Origin: Alphaproteobacteria bacterium MarineAlpha3_Bin3 | Lineage (GTDB): Bacteria > Pseudomonadota > Alphaproteobacteria > Rhodospirillales > Casp-alpha2 | DNA: 10,387 bases | Direction of reading: 5' to 3' | NCBI GenBank assembly: GCA_002938075.1 | Contig: PTLK01000049.1 | Span: forward strand, 1-10,387 | In this document: positions 1-6,856 of the stretch, piece after piece | How the letters are laid out: the number at the start of each line of letters is the position of its first letter | Numbering within the stretch: the first letter of the stretch is position 1 | Translations under genes and position numbers: made by a program | Notes under the pieces: generated by a model | The model's database searches: none | What the model was told of the DNA's origin: nothing | What the model saw: only the letters and a program-made list of their open reading frames with translations

Positions 1-903
1 CAGGTAGACAGCGTCGGCGTCGCCATCCGGTCCTTCGCCGGCGAGCGGCGAAAACGGCACGACCTCCGCCCCGGCGTCGCGCCAGCCGTCGATGACCAGT
101 GGATAGGAAAATGCGAACGCCGGGTCGGCGGCGACGGCGATGCGCTGGCCGAGCGGGGCCATGGGAGGCAAGGAAGGATAGGGTGGCCCGCCGCTAAGGG
201 CCAGCGGCCGGGCCAGCGCCACAAGCCCGTCCACATCCAGGTGCTCGGCGACCCATGCCCCAGCGCGTTCGAGGAATCCTTCCAGGTCCTTGTGTTCGCC
301 AGCCTGCACCAGCCCTAGATGCCGTTCCGGTAGTTCCAGTCCCGGGGTCCTCGGCAGGCAGCCAAGGACCGGGATTTCGGCGACGGACTGGGCGCAGGCG
401 TCACGGAGGATCGTCCCGTGGCGCTCGCTGCCGACCCGGTTGAAGACCACGCCCAGGACCTCGACGCCGGCTTCGAAGGTGGCGAATCCCTTGAGCACGG
501 CGGCGGCCGAAGCCGCCTGGGCGCCGGCGTCGATGACCAGAACTACCGGCCACCCGGTGGCCCGGGAAAGATCGGCGGTGGAGCCACAGGGTTCGCCCTT
601 GCCGACGAAGGCGCCGTCGAACAGCCCCATGACGCCTTCGCAGATGACCACGTCGGCCTCCCGGGCCAGGCTAAAGGCGGCCTGGGCCAAGGTGTCCGGG
701 CGCATGGCCCAGGGATCGAGGTTGAGGCACGGCCTGCCGGTGGCGGCGGCGTGGAAGGCGGGGTCGATGTAATCGGGGCCGGTCTTGGCCGAGGCGACGT
801 TGCGCCCCATTGAGGCCAGATGCCTCAGCAGCCCCAGGGTCAACACCGTCTTGCCGCTGCCCGATGCCGGCGCGGCGATAACCAGTCCAGGATTGTTGGT
901 CAC
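1..903 (-). CDS. cobB: Cobyrinate a,c-diamide synthase CobB (CbiA family), 3' end missing
   Basis: This enzyme amidates the a and c side chains of (Co-)cobyrinic acid, using glutamine and ATP, in the cytoplasm. The 301 visible residues start at a GTG (903-901). They show a P-loop (PASGSGKT, residues 12-19), then KTGPDYIDPAFH (about 40-51) and CEGVMGLFDG (88-97), which are hallmarks of the dethiobiotin-synthetase-like ATP-binding half. The second half, a class I glutamine amidotransferase-like domain, has only begun: the window ends at DADAVYL, just where a PGGYPE-type motif is expected. The catalytic Cys is therefore not visible. Family members run to about 430-460 residues, so roughly one third is missing. 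The start codon overlaps the stop of the upstream SCO gene as GTGA, implying translational coupling. The only purine-rich candidate ribosome site (AAGGG) is far upstream, which also favours coupling. The family call is firm. Confidence 0.96.
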   Translation of the reverse strand, partial: MTNNPGLVIAAPASGSGKTVLTLGLLRHLASMGRNVASAKTGPDYIDPAFHAAATGRPCLNLDPWAMRPDTLAQAAFSLAREADVVICEGVMGLFDGAFVGKGEPCGSTADLSRATGWPVVLVIDAGAQAASAAAVLKGFATFEAGVEVLGVVFNRVGSERHGTILRDACAQSVAEIPVLGCLPRTPGLELPERHLGLVQAGEHKDLEGFLERAGAWVAEHLDVDGLVALARPLALSGGPPYPSLPPMAPLGQRIAVAADPAFAFSYPLVIDGWRDAGAEVVPFSPLAGEGPDGDADAVYL

Positions 904-1574
904 AGGAATTTCTGGATGCCCTTGGCCATATCCTCGGCGCCAACGCCATGGGAGAAGTGGGCCTTATAAGCGCCGTCCGGCCCCATCAGATAGATGATCG
1001 AGGTGTGGTCCATCAGGTAGTCGTCCGCATCCCCCCTTTCGACGAGGGCCTTGGCGGCATAGACCTTGTAGGCCTTTAGCGCCGCCGCCGTCTGTTCGGG
1101 CGTGCCGGTCAGCCCGACCATGCGCGGATGGAAAAATTTCAAATATTCCTTCAAGTGTTCGGGTGTGTCCCGATCCGGATCGACGGTAATGAACACCGGC
1201 GTCACTTTATCGGCGGCCTCGCCCAGGATACCGAGGGCATTGCCCATATCCGTCAGCGCCGTCGGGCAGATATCAGGGCAGAACGTGTAACCGAAATAGA
1301 CCAGCATCAACCGGCCCTTGAAATAGTCCACGGTCACCGGACGGTTTTCGTGATCGACGAGGGTGAACGGCCCGCCGATGGCCGCCGCCTGGGGTGCGGG
1401 TGTTTTATCAATCGGCGATTGTGAAATCCGGTAGACGATCATGGCCAGGAAGCCGACGACCAAAAGCACGGCGATCTGGCCGACGCGCCCCTTTAAGAAG
1501 GGCTTAATCGGGGCCGATTCCGGGACGGCGGTCTTTTGGCTGCGGCGGGTTTTTCCTTTGCCGGCTTTCGTCAT
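900..1574 (-). CDS. SCO1/SenC-family copper chaperone, membrane-anchored thioredoxin fold
   Basis: A 224-residue protein. It has a basic N-terminus, one transmembrane helix (about residues 31-49, VGQIAVLLVVGFLAMIVYR) and a thioredoxin-like domain outside the cytoplasmic membrane. The family signature YFGYTFCPDICP holds the CxxxC copper ligands (Cys99, Cys103). The third ligand His is present at 190 (DHTSIIYL), and VDPDRDTPEHL at 131-141 is typical. Family members help assemble the CuA site of cytochrome c oxidase or act as copper-linked thiol oxidoreductases. I chose ATG at 1574, not the longer reading to 1691: an AGGGA ribosome site lies 8 bases upstream, and the extension would overlap the divergent cbiD and lacks family features. 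The stop overlaps the cobB start (GTGA). A respiratory copper chaperone inside a corrin operon is unexpected. Its role here is unknown, and it may simply share the promoter. Confidence 0.93.
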   Translation of the reverse strand: MTKAGKGKTRRSQKTAVPESAPIKPFLKGRVGQIAVLLVVGFLAMIVYRISQSPIDKTPAPQAAAIGGPFTLVDHENRPVTVDYFKGRLMLVYFGYTFCPDICPTALTDMGNALGILGEAADKVTPVFITVDPDRDTPEHLKEYLKFFHPRMVGLTGTPEQTAAALKAYKVYAAKALVERGDADDYLMDHTSIIYLMGPDGAYKAHFSHGVGAEDMAKGIQKFL

Positions 1575-1656
1575 TATTGAAATCCCTGTCGAATGGACGT
1601 CATGGCCCTTTATGATAGGGCCAAGGCCCGAAACATCATAGAGATATGAGCGCCCC
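1575..1656. promoter_or_regulatory. Divergent intergenic region between SCO-cobB and cbiD-cobK
   Basis: These 82 bases must drive both divergent units if each has its own promoter. A TATGAT hexamer at 1611-1616 resembles a -10 box for cbiD, and the opposite strand reads TATCAT over 1617-1612. Neither has a convincing -35 partner. The hexamers lie in the 9-base centre of a perfect 6-bp inverted repeat, TGGCCC (1603-1608) and GGGCCA (1618-1623). A further GGCCC at 1625-1629 gives three alternating half-sites. An operator or bidirectional core promoter is plausible but inferred. The region is too short for a full B12 riboswitch. Confidence 0.4.
1583..1587 (-). promoter_or_regulatory. Ribosome binding site deciding the SCO gene start
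   Basis: The minus strand reads AGGGA here, 8 bases before the ATG at 1574-1572. This supports the 224-residue start over the longer in-frame reading that reaches 1691. Confidence 0.65.
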
Positions 1657-2772
1657 ATGACCGATTGGCAAGGAAGCGAACGCAAACCCAAAGGCCCGCT
1701 GAAAAAGGGCTGGACGACAGGCGCCTGCGCTACCGCCGCGGCGACTGCCGCCTATCAGGCGTTGTTGACGGGCGATTTCCCCGACCCGGTGTCGATTACC
1801 CTTCCCCGCGGCCAAGAGCCAAGCTTCCCTTTGAAGCGGGTGGAACTTTCCGGCCGCCAAGCAACGGCCAGCGTCATCAAGGACGCCGGCGACGACCCCG
1901 ACGTCACCCACAGGGCCGAGATCGTCGTCACCGTGGCGCTGGAAAATGGCAACGGAAAAAACCAAGGCGTGCGTTTCCATGCCGGCGAAGGGGTCGGAAC
2001 CGTCACCCGGCCCGGCCTGGCGCTGGCGGTCGGGGAGCCGGCCATCAACCCCGGGCCGCGGGCGATGATCGAAGCCGTGATCGAGGGCCTGACCCGGAAG
2101 TACGGCAATGCTCAAGGCGGCAGCGTCGATGTCACCATCGCCATTCCGGGCGGCGAGAAGCTGGCTGAGAAGACCCTCAACGGGCGGCTCGGCATCGAAG
2201 GCGGGCTTTCGATCCTCGGCACCACGGGCGTCGTCATTCCCTATTCTTGTTCGTCCTGGATCCATTCCATCCACCGGGGCATCGACGTCGCCCGCGCCTC
2301 CGGCCACGGCCACCTCGCGGCGGCCACCGGGCGGACGTCGGAGTCGGCGGTGCAAAAAATACTAGGGCTGGAAGACACGGCGCTCATCGACATGGGGGAT
2401 TTCGCCGGCGGCCTGTTGAAGTACCTACGCAAAAACCCAGTCGAAAAACTCACCCTCGCCGGCGGGCCGGGCAAGATCGCCAAGCTGGCGCAAGGGGCGA
2501 TGGACCTGCATTCGTCTAAATCCCGCGTCGATATGGGAGCCCTGGCCGATATGCTTTCGTCGCTGGGGGCGAAGCCCAAAACCGTCGAAGCCGTCAAGGA
2601 CGCGACCACCGCCGGTGAAGCGCTGGAAGCGGCGCGGGCCGAGGGATTGGCCCTCGGCGATACCATCGCCCGCCAGGCCCGGGAGGTGGCGCTGGCGACG
2701 CTGGCCGGCGACACCGAGGTCGAGGTCATGATCTTCGAACGCGAAGGAAACCTCATCGGCTATGGCGGTTAA
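1657..2772 (+). CDS. cbiD: Cobalt-precorrin-5B C1-methyltransferase CbiD
   Basis: CbiD transfers a methyl group from S-adenosylmethionine to C1 of cobalt-precorrin-5B, giving cobalt-precorrin-6A. It is typical of the oxygen-independent pathway and unrelated to the canonical CobI/CobM-type methyltransferases. The 371-residue product has the usual family length. Its N-terminal KKGWTTGACATAAATAA (about 16-32) and central NGRLGIEGGLSILGTTG (175-191) followed by VVIPYS (192-197) are diagnostic. So are the LAGGPGKIAKLAQG stretch (267-280) and the DLHSSKSRVD segment after it. The start is fixed: an in-frame TAG lies at 1639-1641 and ATG 1657 is the only start codon after it. The ribosome site is weak (AGAG around 1640-1643). 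The stop lies 11 bp inside cobK, so the two are translationally coupled. Confidence 0.97.
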   Translation: MTDWQGSERKPKGPLKKGWTTGACATAAATAAYQALLTGDFPDPVSITLPRGQEPSFPLKRVELSGRQATASVIKDAGDDPDVTHRAEIVVTVALENGNGKNQGVRFHAGEGVGTVTRPGLALAVGEPAINPGPRAMIEAVIEGLTRKYGNAQGGSVDVTIAIPGGEKLAEKTLNGRLGIEGGLSILGTTGVVIPYSCSSWIHSIHRGIDVARASGHGHLAAATGRTSESAVQKILGLEDTALIDMGDFAGGLLKYLRKNPVEKLTLAGGPGKIAKLAQGAMDLHSSKSRVDMGALADMLSSLGAKPKTVEAVKDATTAGEALEAARAEGLALGDTIARQAREVALATLAGDTEVEVMIFEREGNLIGYGG

Positions 2773-3514
2773 GCATCTCCTGATCCTCGGCGGCACCGCC
2801 GAGGCCCGCGAGCTGGCCCGCCGGGTGGCGATCACCATCCCCAAGAAGGTCCGCGTCACCACGTCGCTGGCCGGGCGCCGGGCCAAGGCCCCGGCGCTGC
2901 CGGGCGACGTCCGTATCGGCGGTTTCGGCGGCATCGACGGGCTGGTCGATTACATCAACGAAAATGCCGTCGATCTCGTCATCGACGCCACCCATCCCTT
3001 CAGCGCCATCATTTCGGACCACGCCAACGCCGCCGCCGAGGCCACAGGCGTGCCGCGCCTGCAACTGCTGCGGCCGCTGTGGCAACTTCCACCGACCGCC
3101 GAATGGATCGAGGTTGATGACCTGACGGACGCCGCCCGGGACCTGCCCCGGTTCGCCAAGCGGGTGTTCTTGACCACCGGGGTTAGGGGCCTGGAGGCGT
3201 TCTCGGGCCTGGACGACATTTGGTTCCTAGTCCGCCTGATGGATCCCCCGGCCGAACCACCGCCATTGGCGCAACTGGAACTGATCACCGGAAAACCGCC
3301 CTATTCGTTCGAGGATGAGCGCGCCATTTTGGCCGATCACAACATCGACACCCTGGTGACCAAGAATTCCGGGGGCGACGGAACGGAGGCCAAGGTCTTC
3401 GCCGCCGCCGAAGCCGGGGTTAAAATCATCCTCATCCGCCGCCCGCCGCCGGAGCCGGGACCGGTGGTCGAAACCGTCGACGACGCCTTCGCCTGGATCG
3501 AAAGCCAGGTCTAG
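2762..3514 (+). CDS. cobK: (Cobalt-)precorrin-6A reductase CobK/CbiJ
   Basis: This enzyme reduces a double bond of (cobalt-)precorrin-6A to give precorrin-6B, normally with a nicotinamide cofactor. The 250-residue product matches the family length. It opens with LLILGGTAEARELARRV (about 6-22), the dinucleotide-binding start typical of CobK. It carries VIDATHPFSAIISDHA (73-88), the best-conserved family block, and a later TLVTKNSGGDGTEAKV (197-212) near the substrate/cofactor cleft. The ATG at 2762 sits inside the end of cbiD, with AAGGA 13 bases upstream (2744-2748). CbiD makes precorrin-6A and CobK consumes it, so the gene pair encodes consecutive steps. The TAG stop (3512-3514) overlaps the opposing stop of cobM, leaving no space for a terminator. 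Confidence 0.96.
   Translation: MAVKHLLILGGTAEARELARRVAITIPKKVRVTTSLAGRRAKAPALPGDVRIGGFGGIDGLVDYINENAVDLVIDATHPFSAIISDHANAAAEATGVPRLQLLRPLWQLPPTAEWIEVDDLTDAARDLPRFAKRVFLTTGVRGLEAFSGLDDIWFLVRLMDPPAEPPPLAQLELITGKPPYSFEDERAILADHNIDTLVTKNSGGDGTEAKVFAAAEAGVKIILIRRPPPEPGPVVETVDDAFAWIESQV
3511..3514. other. Shared CTAG palindrome carrying the stops of convergent cobK and cobM
   Basis: The four bases CTAG give TAG on the plus strand (3512-3514, end of cobK) and TAG on the minus strand (3513-3511, end of cobM). The convergent units therefore overlap by 4 bp with no intergenic terminator. Each transcript must run into the opposing gene before ending. Confidence 0.95.
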
Positions 3515-4302
3515 CCCTTTTTGCTTTTTGTACTCTTCGCAGGCCGCAAGACGTGGTGGTGGTCGGCAGCGTAAAGGCGGCTGTCGTCGAAGTCCCTGGC
3601 CCCCAGGACCCGACCGACCAAAATCAACGCGGTGCGGGAGATGCCGGCGGCCTTCACCCGGTCGCGGATATCGCCCAGGGTGCCGCGGATGATTTTCTCG
3701 TCGGGCCAGCTCACCCGGTAAGCGACGACCACCGGACAGTCGGCGCCGTAATGAGGCGTCAGTTCCCTGACCACCCACGCTAAATTGTTGACCGACAGGT
3801 GAATGGCCATGGTGGCCCCGCTTTGGCCCAGGGTGCCCAGGTCTTCGCCCGCCGGCATACCGGAGCTGCGGACCGACGTGCGGGTCAGGACGATGGTCTG
3901 GCAAACGTCCGGCAGCGTCAGTTCGCACCCGATCGCCGCCGCCGCCGCCGCGTAGGACGGAACCCCCGGCGTCACGTCGTAGGCGATGCCGAGCCCGTCG
4001 AGCTTGCGCATCTGCTCGGCGATGGCGCCGTATAGCGCCGGGTCGCCAGAATGGACCCGGGCCACGTCGTCGCCGGCCTCAATGGCAGATTTCATCTCGG
4101 CGATGATCTCGTCCAGTGTCATCGGCGCGGTATCGATGACCCGGGCGCCTTCGGGCGCCTCGGCTCCTGCCTCGGCGACGATCTCTGGCGGCACCAGGGA
4201 ACCGGCGTACAGCACCACCGGCGAACGGCGGATCAGGTCCCGCCCGCGCACCGTAATCAGGTCCGCCGCCCCCGGCCCGGCACCGATGAAATGGACGGTC
4301 AT
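3511..4302 (-). CDS. cobM: (Cobalt-)precorrin-4 C11-methyltransferase CobM/CbiF
   Basis: This S-adenosylmethionine-dependent enzyme methylates C11 of (cobalt-)precorrin-4 to give precorrin-5A. The 263-residue product has the tetrapyrrole methylase fold. Visible motifs are VHFIGAGPGAADLITVRG (3-20), VVLYAGSLVPPE (29-40), the glycine-rich VHSGDPALYGAI (83-94) and DVTPGVPSYAAAAAAIG (109-125), then ELTLPDVCQT (127-136). The C-terminus is lysine-rich (KSTKSKKG), which is not needed for the fold. The ATG overlaps the stop of cbiG-cobJ (ATGA, 4299-4302). CobM uses the product of the CobJ domain and supplies the substrate of the CbiG domain, so it fits functionally beside that fusion. It is the last gene of the minus-strand operon. 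Confidence 0.96.
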   Translation of the reverse strand: MTVHFIGAGPGAADLITVRGRDLIRRSPVVLYAGSLVPPEIVAEAGAEAPEGARVIDTAPMTLDEIIAEMKSAIEAGDDVARVHSGDPALYGAIAEQMRKLDGLGIAYDVTPGVPSYAAAAAAIGCELTLPDVCQTIVLTRTSVRSSGMPAGEDLGTLGQSGATMAIHLSVNNLAWVVRELTPHYGADCPVVVAYRVSWPDEKIIRGTLGDIRDRVKAAGISRTALILVGRVLGARDFDDSRLYAADHHHVLRPAKSTKSKKG

Positions 4303-6140
4303 TTCGGCACTTGCTTTTTGGTTTCGTAGCCCCGGGGGGTATAGACCCGGACGCCTTGGCCTTGGCCCGCAAGGCGGGTGCGCGAAGAGCCGATGATGAT
4401 GACGCTCAGCATGTCGGCGTGGCCCGGTTCCAGTTCGCCGAGGGTGATGACATCCAGGGCCTCGCCGTCGCGGCCGAGGTTGCGGGCAAGCACCACGGGG
4501 GTTTCCAGGGGCCGGCCAGACAGCAGGATATCGCGGGCCCGGGTCAACTGTTTCTGTCGCCGTTTGGAAACAGGATTATAGAGGGCGACGACGAAATCCC
4601 CGGCCGCCGCGGCCTCGAGCCTTTTTTCTATCACGTCGAATGGCGTCAGCAGGTCGGACAGCGAGATGGCGCAGAAATCGTGGCCCAGGGGGGCGCCGAT
4701 GCGCGCCGCCGCCGCCTGCATGGCCGAAACCCCGGGGACGACGGAAACCCGGACCCGCTTCCAGTCGGCCCGGTGTTCGGTGTCCAAAAGCTCATGCACC
4801 AGCGCCGCCAGGGCGTAAATCCCGGCGTCACCCGAGGAAACCAGCGCCACGCGCCGCCCCGCCGCCGCCAGGTCGAGGGCCTGCCGCGCCCGGTCTTCTT
4901 CCTCGGTCAGGTCGGAATCGTGGCGTTCCCGCCCCTCCTTCCGGTCTCCGATCAGGTCTTCGATCAGGTCCAGATAAAGCCGGTAGCCGATCACGTCGTC
5001 GGCGCCCAGGACCGCTTTCGTCGCCTCGGGCGTCCGCCAATCCTGGGCGCCGGGGCCGATGCCAACGACGATGAGCGTTCCCCTTGGCCGCCCGGTCGCT
5101 TCCGGGTCGAGGGGCCGGGACGCGCGGCCGATGGCGCAGGTGGCGCGCTTGGACTTTTTCTTTTCGGCCGCCAGTTCGCCGTCTTTTCCGGCGGCGGCCA
5201 GCGCCGCCCCCTCGGCGACCCCGTGGCAGCCGACTTCGGCGAAAACAACATCCGACGGATTGGCGAGGCGCGGCGTTTCGGCTTCCAGCTCTGGGGCCGA
5301 AAAAAACCGGGCGGGGACATCCAGATGCACCGCCAGGGCATGCACCGCGTCTTCGTCGGCCTTGAGGTCGAGGGAAACGACGCAGGCGACGGCGCCCGTG
5401 GCCAGCCCCGCCCCCGACAGCGTTTCATCGGCGAGGCTTATTAATTCGTCGGCGTCCGTCCCCCGCTCGCAGCCGACGCCCAGGGCCAGCACGGTTGGAT
5501 GCAGCACCAGGTCGCCTGCCGGATTTTCAACCGCCTGGTCGGTGACGCGGACGTTTATGGGCGCGGTTTCGGCAAAGGCCGCGCCCGACTCCGTTATCCA
5601 ACCGGCGTCGCCGGCCTCCACCTTGAGCCCCACCGGATCGCCGGCCAGCAACGCCGCCATGATGTCCTTGGCGGCATCCGGGTTATCGACCCGCCAGCCG
5701 GGCGGCGGATCGTCCAGCGCCAGCCCCAATCTTACGTCGCCGGCCGTGGTCACGGCGGCATGGCCGCTGGTCGCCTCGGCGATGGCAAGCGCCAGGCGGT
5801 TGGCGCCCCTGTGGCCGCCCAACAGCGGCACGACGGAACCGCCGTTGGCGGAAACGGCGACGACCGGGGGTTCTTGGCGCTTGTCGGACAGGAGAGGCGC
5901 AAGGGCGCGGATCAGGATTCCGGCGGCGCAGATTCCAACGACGGGGCGGGACCGGCCGAACAGGTCACGCACATGCGCCGCCATCTCGTCGAAGACCACG
6001 TCGGCGCCTTCTTCGGCCCGGCCTTTTAAACCATGAACTTCAGCCCCCGGCAGTTTAGGTCTTAACGTGGCGGCAAGATCGAGCCCACCCGGCCCCAAGG
6101 CCACCAGGGCGACATTTTCCGGACACCCCCGGGGGCTCAC
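4299..6140 (-). CDS. cbiG-cobJ: Fused cobalt-precorrin-5A hydrolase (CbiG) and precorrin-3B C17-methyltransferase (CobJ/CbiH)
   Basis: A 613-residue two-enzyme protein. Residues 1 to about 335 are CbiG, which opens the delta-lactone of cobalt-precorrin-5A with loss of acetaldehyde. Its signature runs from VVGICAAGILIRALAPLLSD (67-86) to VPLLGGHRGANRLA (104-117). A CobE-like C-terminal part begins at LALGVGCERGTDADELI (218-234). A lysine-rich linker (about 320-352) leads to a complete CobJ/CbiH domain (354-605), a methylase that adds the C17 methyl and contracts the ring. It shows TLIVVGIGPGAQDWRTPEA (355-373), VSSGDAGIYALA (434-445), VSVVPGVSAMQAAAARIG (465-482) and VVALYNPVSKRR (517-528). 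There is no internal stop or frameshift. The GTG start overlaps the cobI stop (GTGA) and follows an AGAGG ribosome site. The end overlaps cobM (ATGA). Confidence 0.95.
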   Translation of the reverse strand: MSPRGCPENVALVALGPGGLDLAATLRPKLPGAEVHGLKGRAEEGADVVFDEMAAHVRDLFGRSRPVVGICAAGILIRALAPLLSDKRQEPPVVAVSANGGSVVPLLGGHRGANRLALAIAEATSGHAAVTTAGDVRLGLALDDPPPGWRVDNPDAAKDIMAALLAGDPVGLKVEAGDAGWITESGAAFAETAPINVRVTDQAVENPAGDLVLHPTVLALGVGCERGTDADELISLADETLSGAGLATGAVACVVSLDLKADEDAVHALAVHLDVPARFFSAPELEAETPRLANPSDVVFAEVGCHGVAEGAALAAAGKDGELAAEKKKSKRATCAIGRASRPLDPEATGRPRGTLIVVGIGPGAQDWRTPEATKAVLGADDVIGYRLYLDLIEDLIGDRKEGRERHDSDLTEEEDRARQALDLAAAGRRVALVSSGDAGIYALAALVHELLDTEHRADWKRVRVSVVPGVSAMQAAAARIGAPLGHDFCAISLSDLLTPFDVIEKRLEAAAAGDFVVALYNPVSKRRQKQLTRARDILLSGRPLETPVVLARNLGRDGEALDVITLGELEPGHADMLSVIIIGSSRTRLAGQGQGVRVYTPRGYETKKQVPK

Positions 6141-6856
6141 GCCTCGACCTCTTCCGCGCGGCGCACCAGGATCATCGAGAAATAAGGCGCGCCGCCGTCC
6201 GGCGCCTCGGCCAGGGGCAAAACCTTTTCGTCGGTCATCGAGGCCCGTTCCACGTACTCGGCCCCTTCATCAAGCCCCAGGCGGCTCAGCACCCGCTTGA
6301 CCTTCTGCAAATGCCGCCCGACCTTCATGATCGCCGCCGCGTCGGTATCCGCCAGCCGCCTTTCCAGTTCTTTTTCGTCGAGGGGCGCCGGCAGCACGGT
6401 CAGCACCTGGTTGCGCGACACTAGCGGCCGGCCGGCGACGGCGGCGACGGCGCCCAGCGACGACACCCCGGGCACGACCTCGAAGCTGTATTCCCCGGCC
6501 AGCCGGGCGAAGATGTACATGAACGAGCCGTAAAGGAACGGGTCGCCCTCGCACAGCACCGCGACGTCGCGGTTTTCCTTAAGATGCAGGGCTATTTCGG
6601 ATGCGTAACGGTCATATACGTCATCGGCGGGAAAGTTTCCCGGCGTCATCGGCGTGCGGATGGCAATCTCGATCAGGCCGTCGGGCACGTGGGCGGCGGC
6701 GATCGCCCGGGACAGGCTGTCGCCTTGCTCGGGCGCCGGATAGGCGATAACGGGGACGGACCCAAGAATCCGCCGGGCCTTGAGCGTAATCAGCTCCGGA
6801 TCGCCGGGGCCGACGCCGAGGCCGTAAAGGGTGCCGCCGTTGTTGCTGACATTCAT
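6137..6856 (-). CDS. cobI: Precorrin-2 / cobalt-factor II C20-methyltransferase CobI/CbiL
   Basis: This enzyme methylates C20 of precorrin-2 or its cobalt form using S-adenosylmethionine, making (cobalt-)precorrin-3. The 239-residue length is normal. The tetrapyrrole methylase motifs are YGLGVGPGDPELITLKA (11-27), VAVLCEGDPFLYGSFMYI (98-115) and FEVVPGVSSLGAVAA (125-139). The acidic CEGDP version with FLYGSFMYI, rather than SSGDAG, is what separates CobI/CbiL from CobJ and CobM. LTVLPAP (152-158) and IMKVGRHL (176-183) are also typical. The ATG overlaps the cobL stop (ATGA, 6853-6856) and the TGA overlaps the GTG of cbiG-cobJ. No strong separate ribosome site is seen, so coupling is likely. 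Since CbiX inserts cobalt in this locus, the real substrate is probably cobalt-factor II or cobalt-precorrin-2; this is inference. Confidence 0.96.
   Translation of the reverse strand: MNVSNNGGTLYGLGVGPGDPELITLKARRILGSVPVIAYPAPEQGDSLSRAIAAAHVPDGLIEIAIRTPMTPGNFPADDVYDRYASEIALHLKENRDVAVLCEGDPFLYGSFMYIFARLAGEYSFEVVPGVSSLGAVAAVAGRPLVSRNQVLTVLPAPLDEKELERRLADTDAAAIMKVGRHLQKVKRVLSRLGLDEGAEYVERASMTDEKVLPLAEAPDGGAPYFSMILVRRAEEVEA

Noticed and set aside
1575..1691. 39-residue extension of the SCO protein beginning at 1691
   Set aside because: It would cross the divergent promoter region and enter cbiD, whereas ATG 1574 has a good ribosome site and is followed by a typical basic segment and membrane anchor.
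1636..2355. A 239-codon minus-strand open frame opposite cbiD
   Set aside because: It is rich in Arg, Gly and Asp with no family motif and covers the most conserved part of CbiD, so it is a shadow.
3935..3950. GCC triplet run inside cobM, as a possible slippage tract
   Set aside because: It encodes the alanine run after PGVPSY, where CobM-type methylases commonly have several small residues, so codon choice in a GC-rich genome explains it.
4311..5444. A 377-codon plus-strand open frame opposite cbiG-cobJ
   Set aside because: Its composition is that of a shadow frame, and the opposite strand encodes well-conserved CobJ and CbiG segments.
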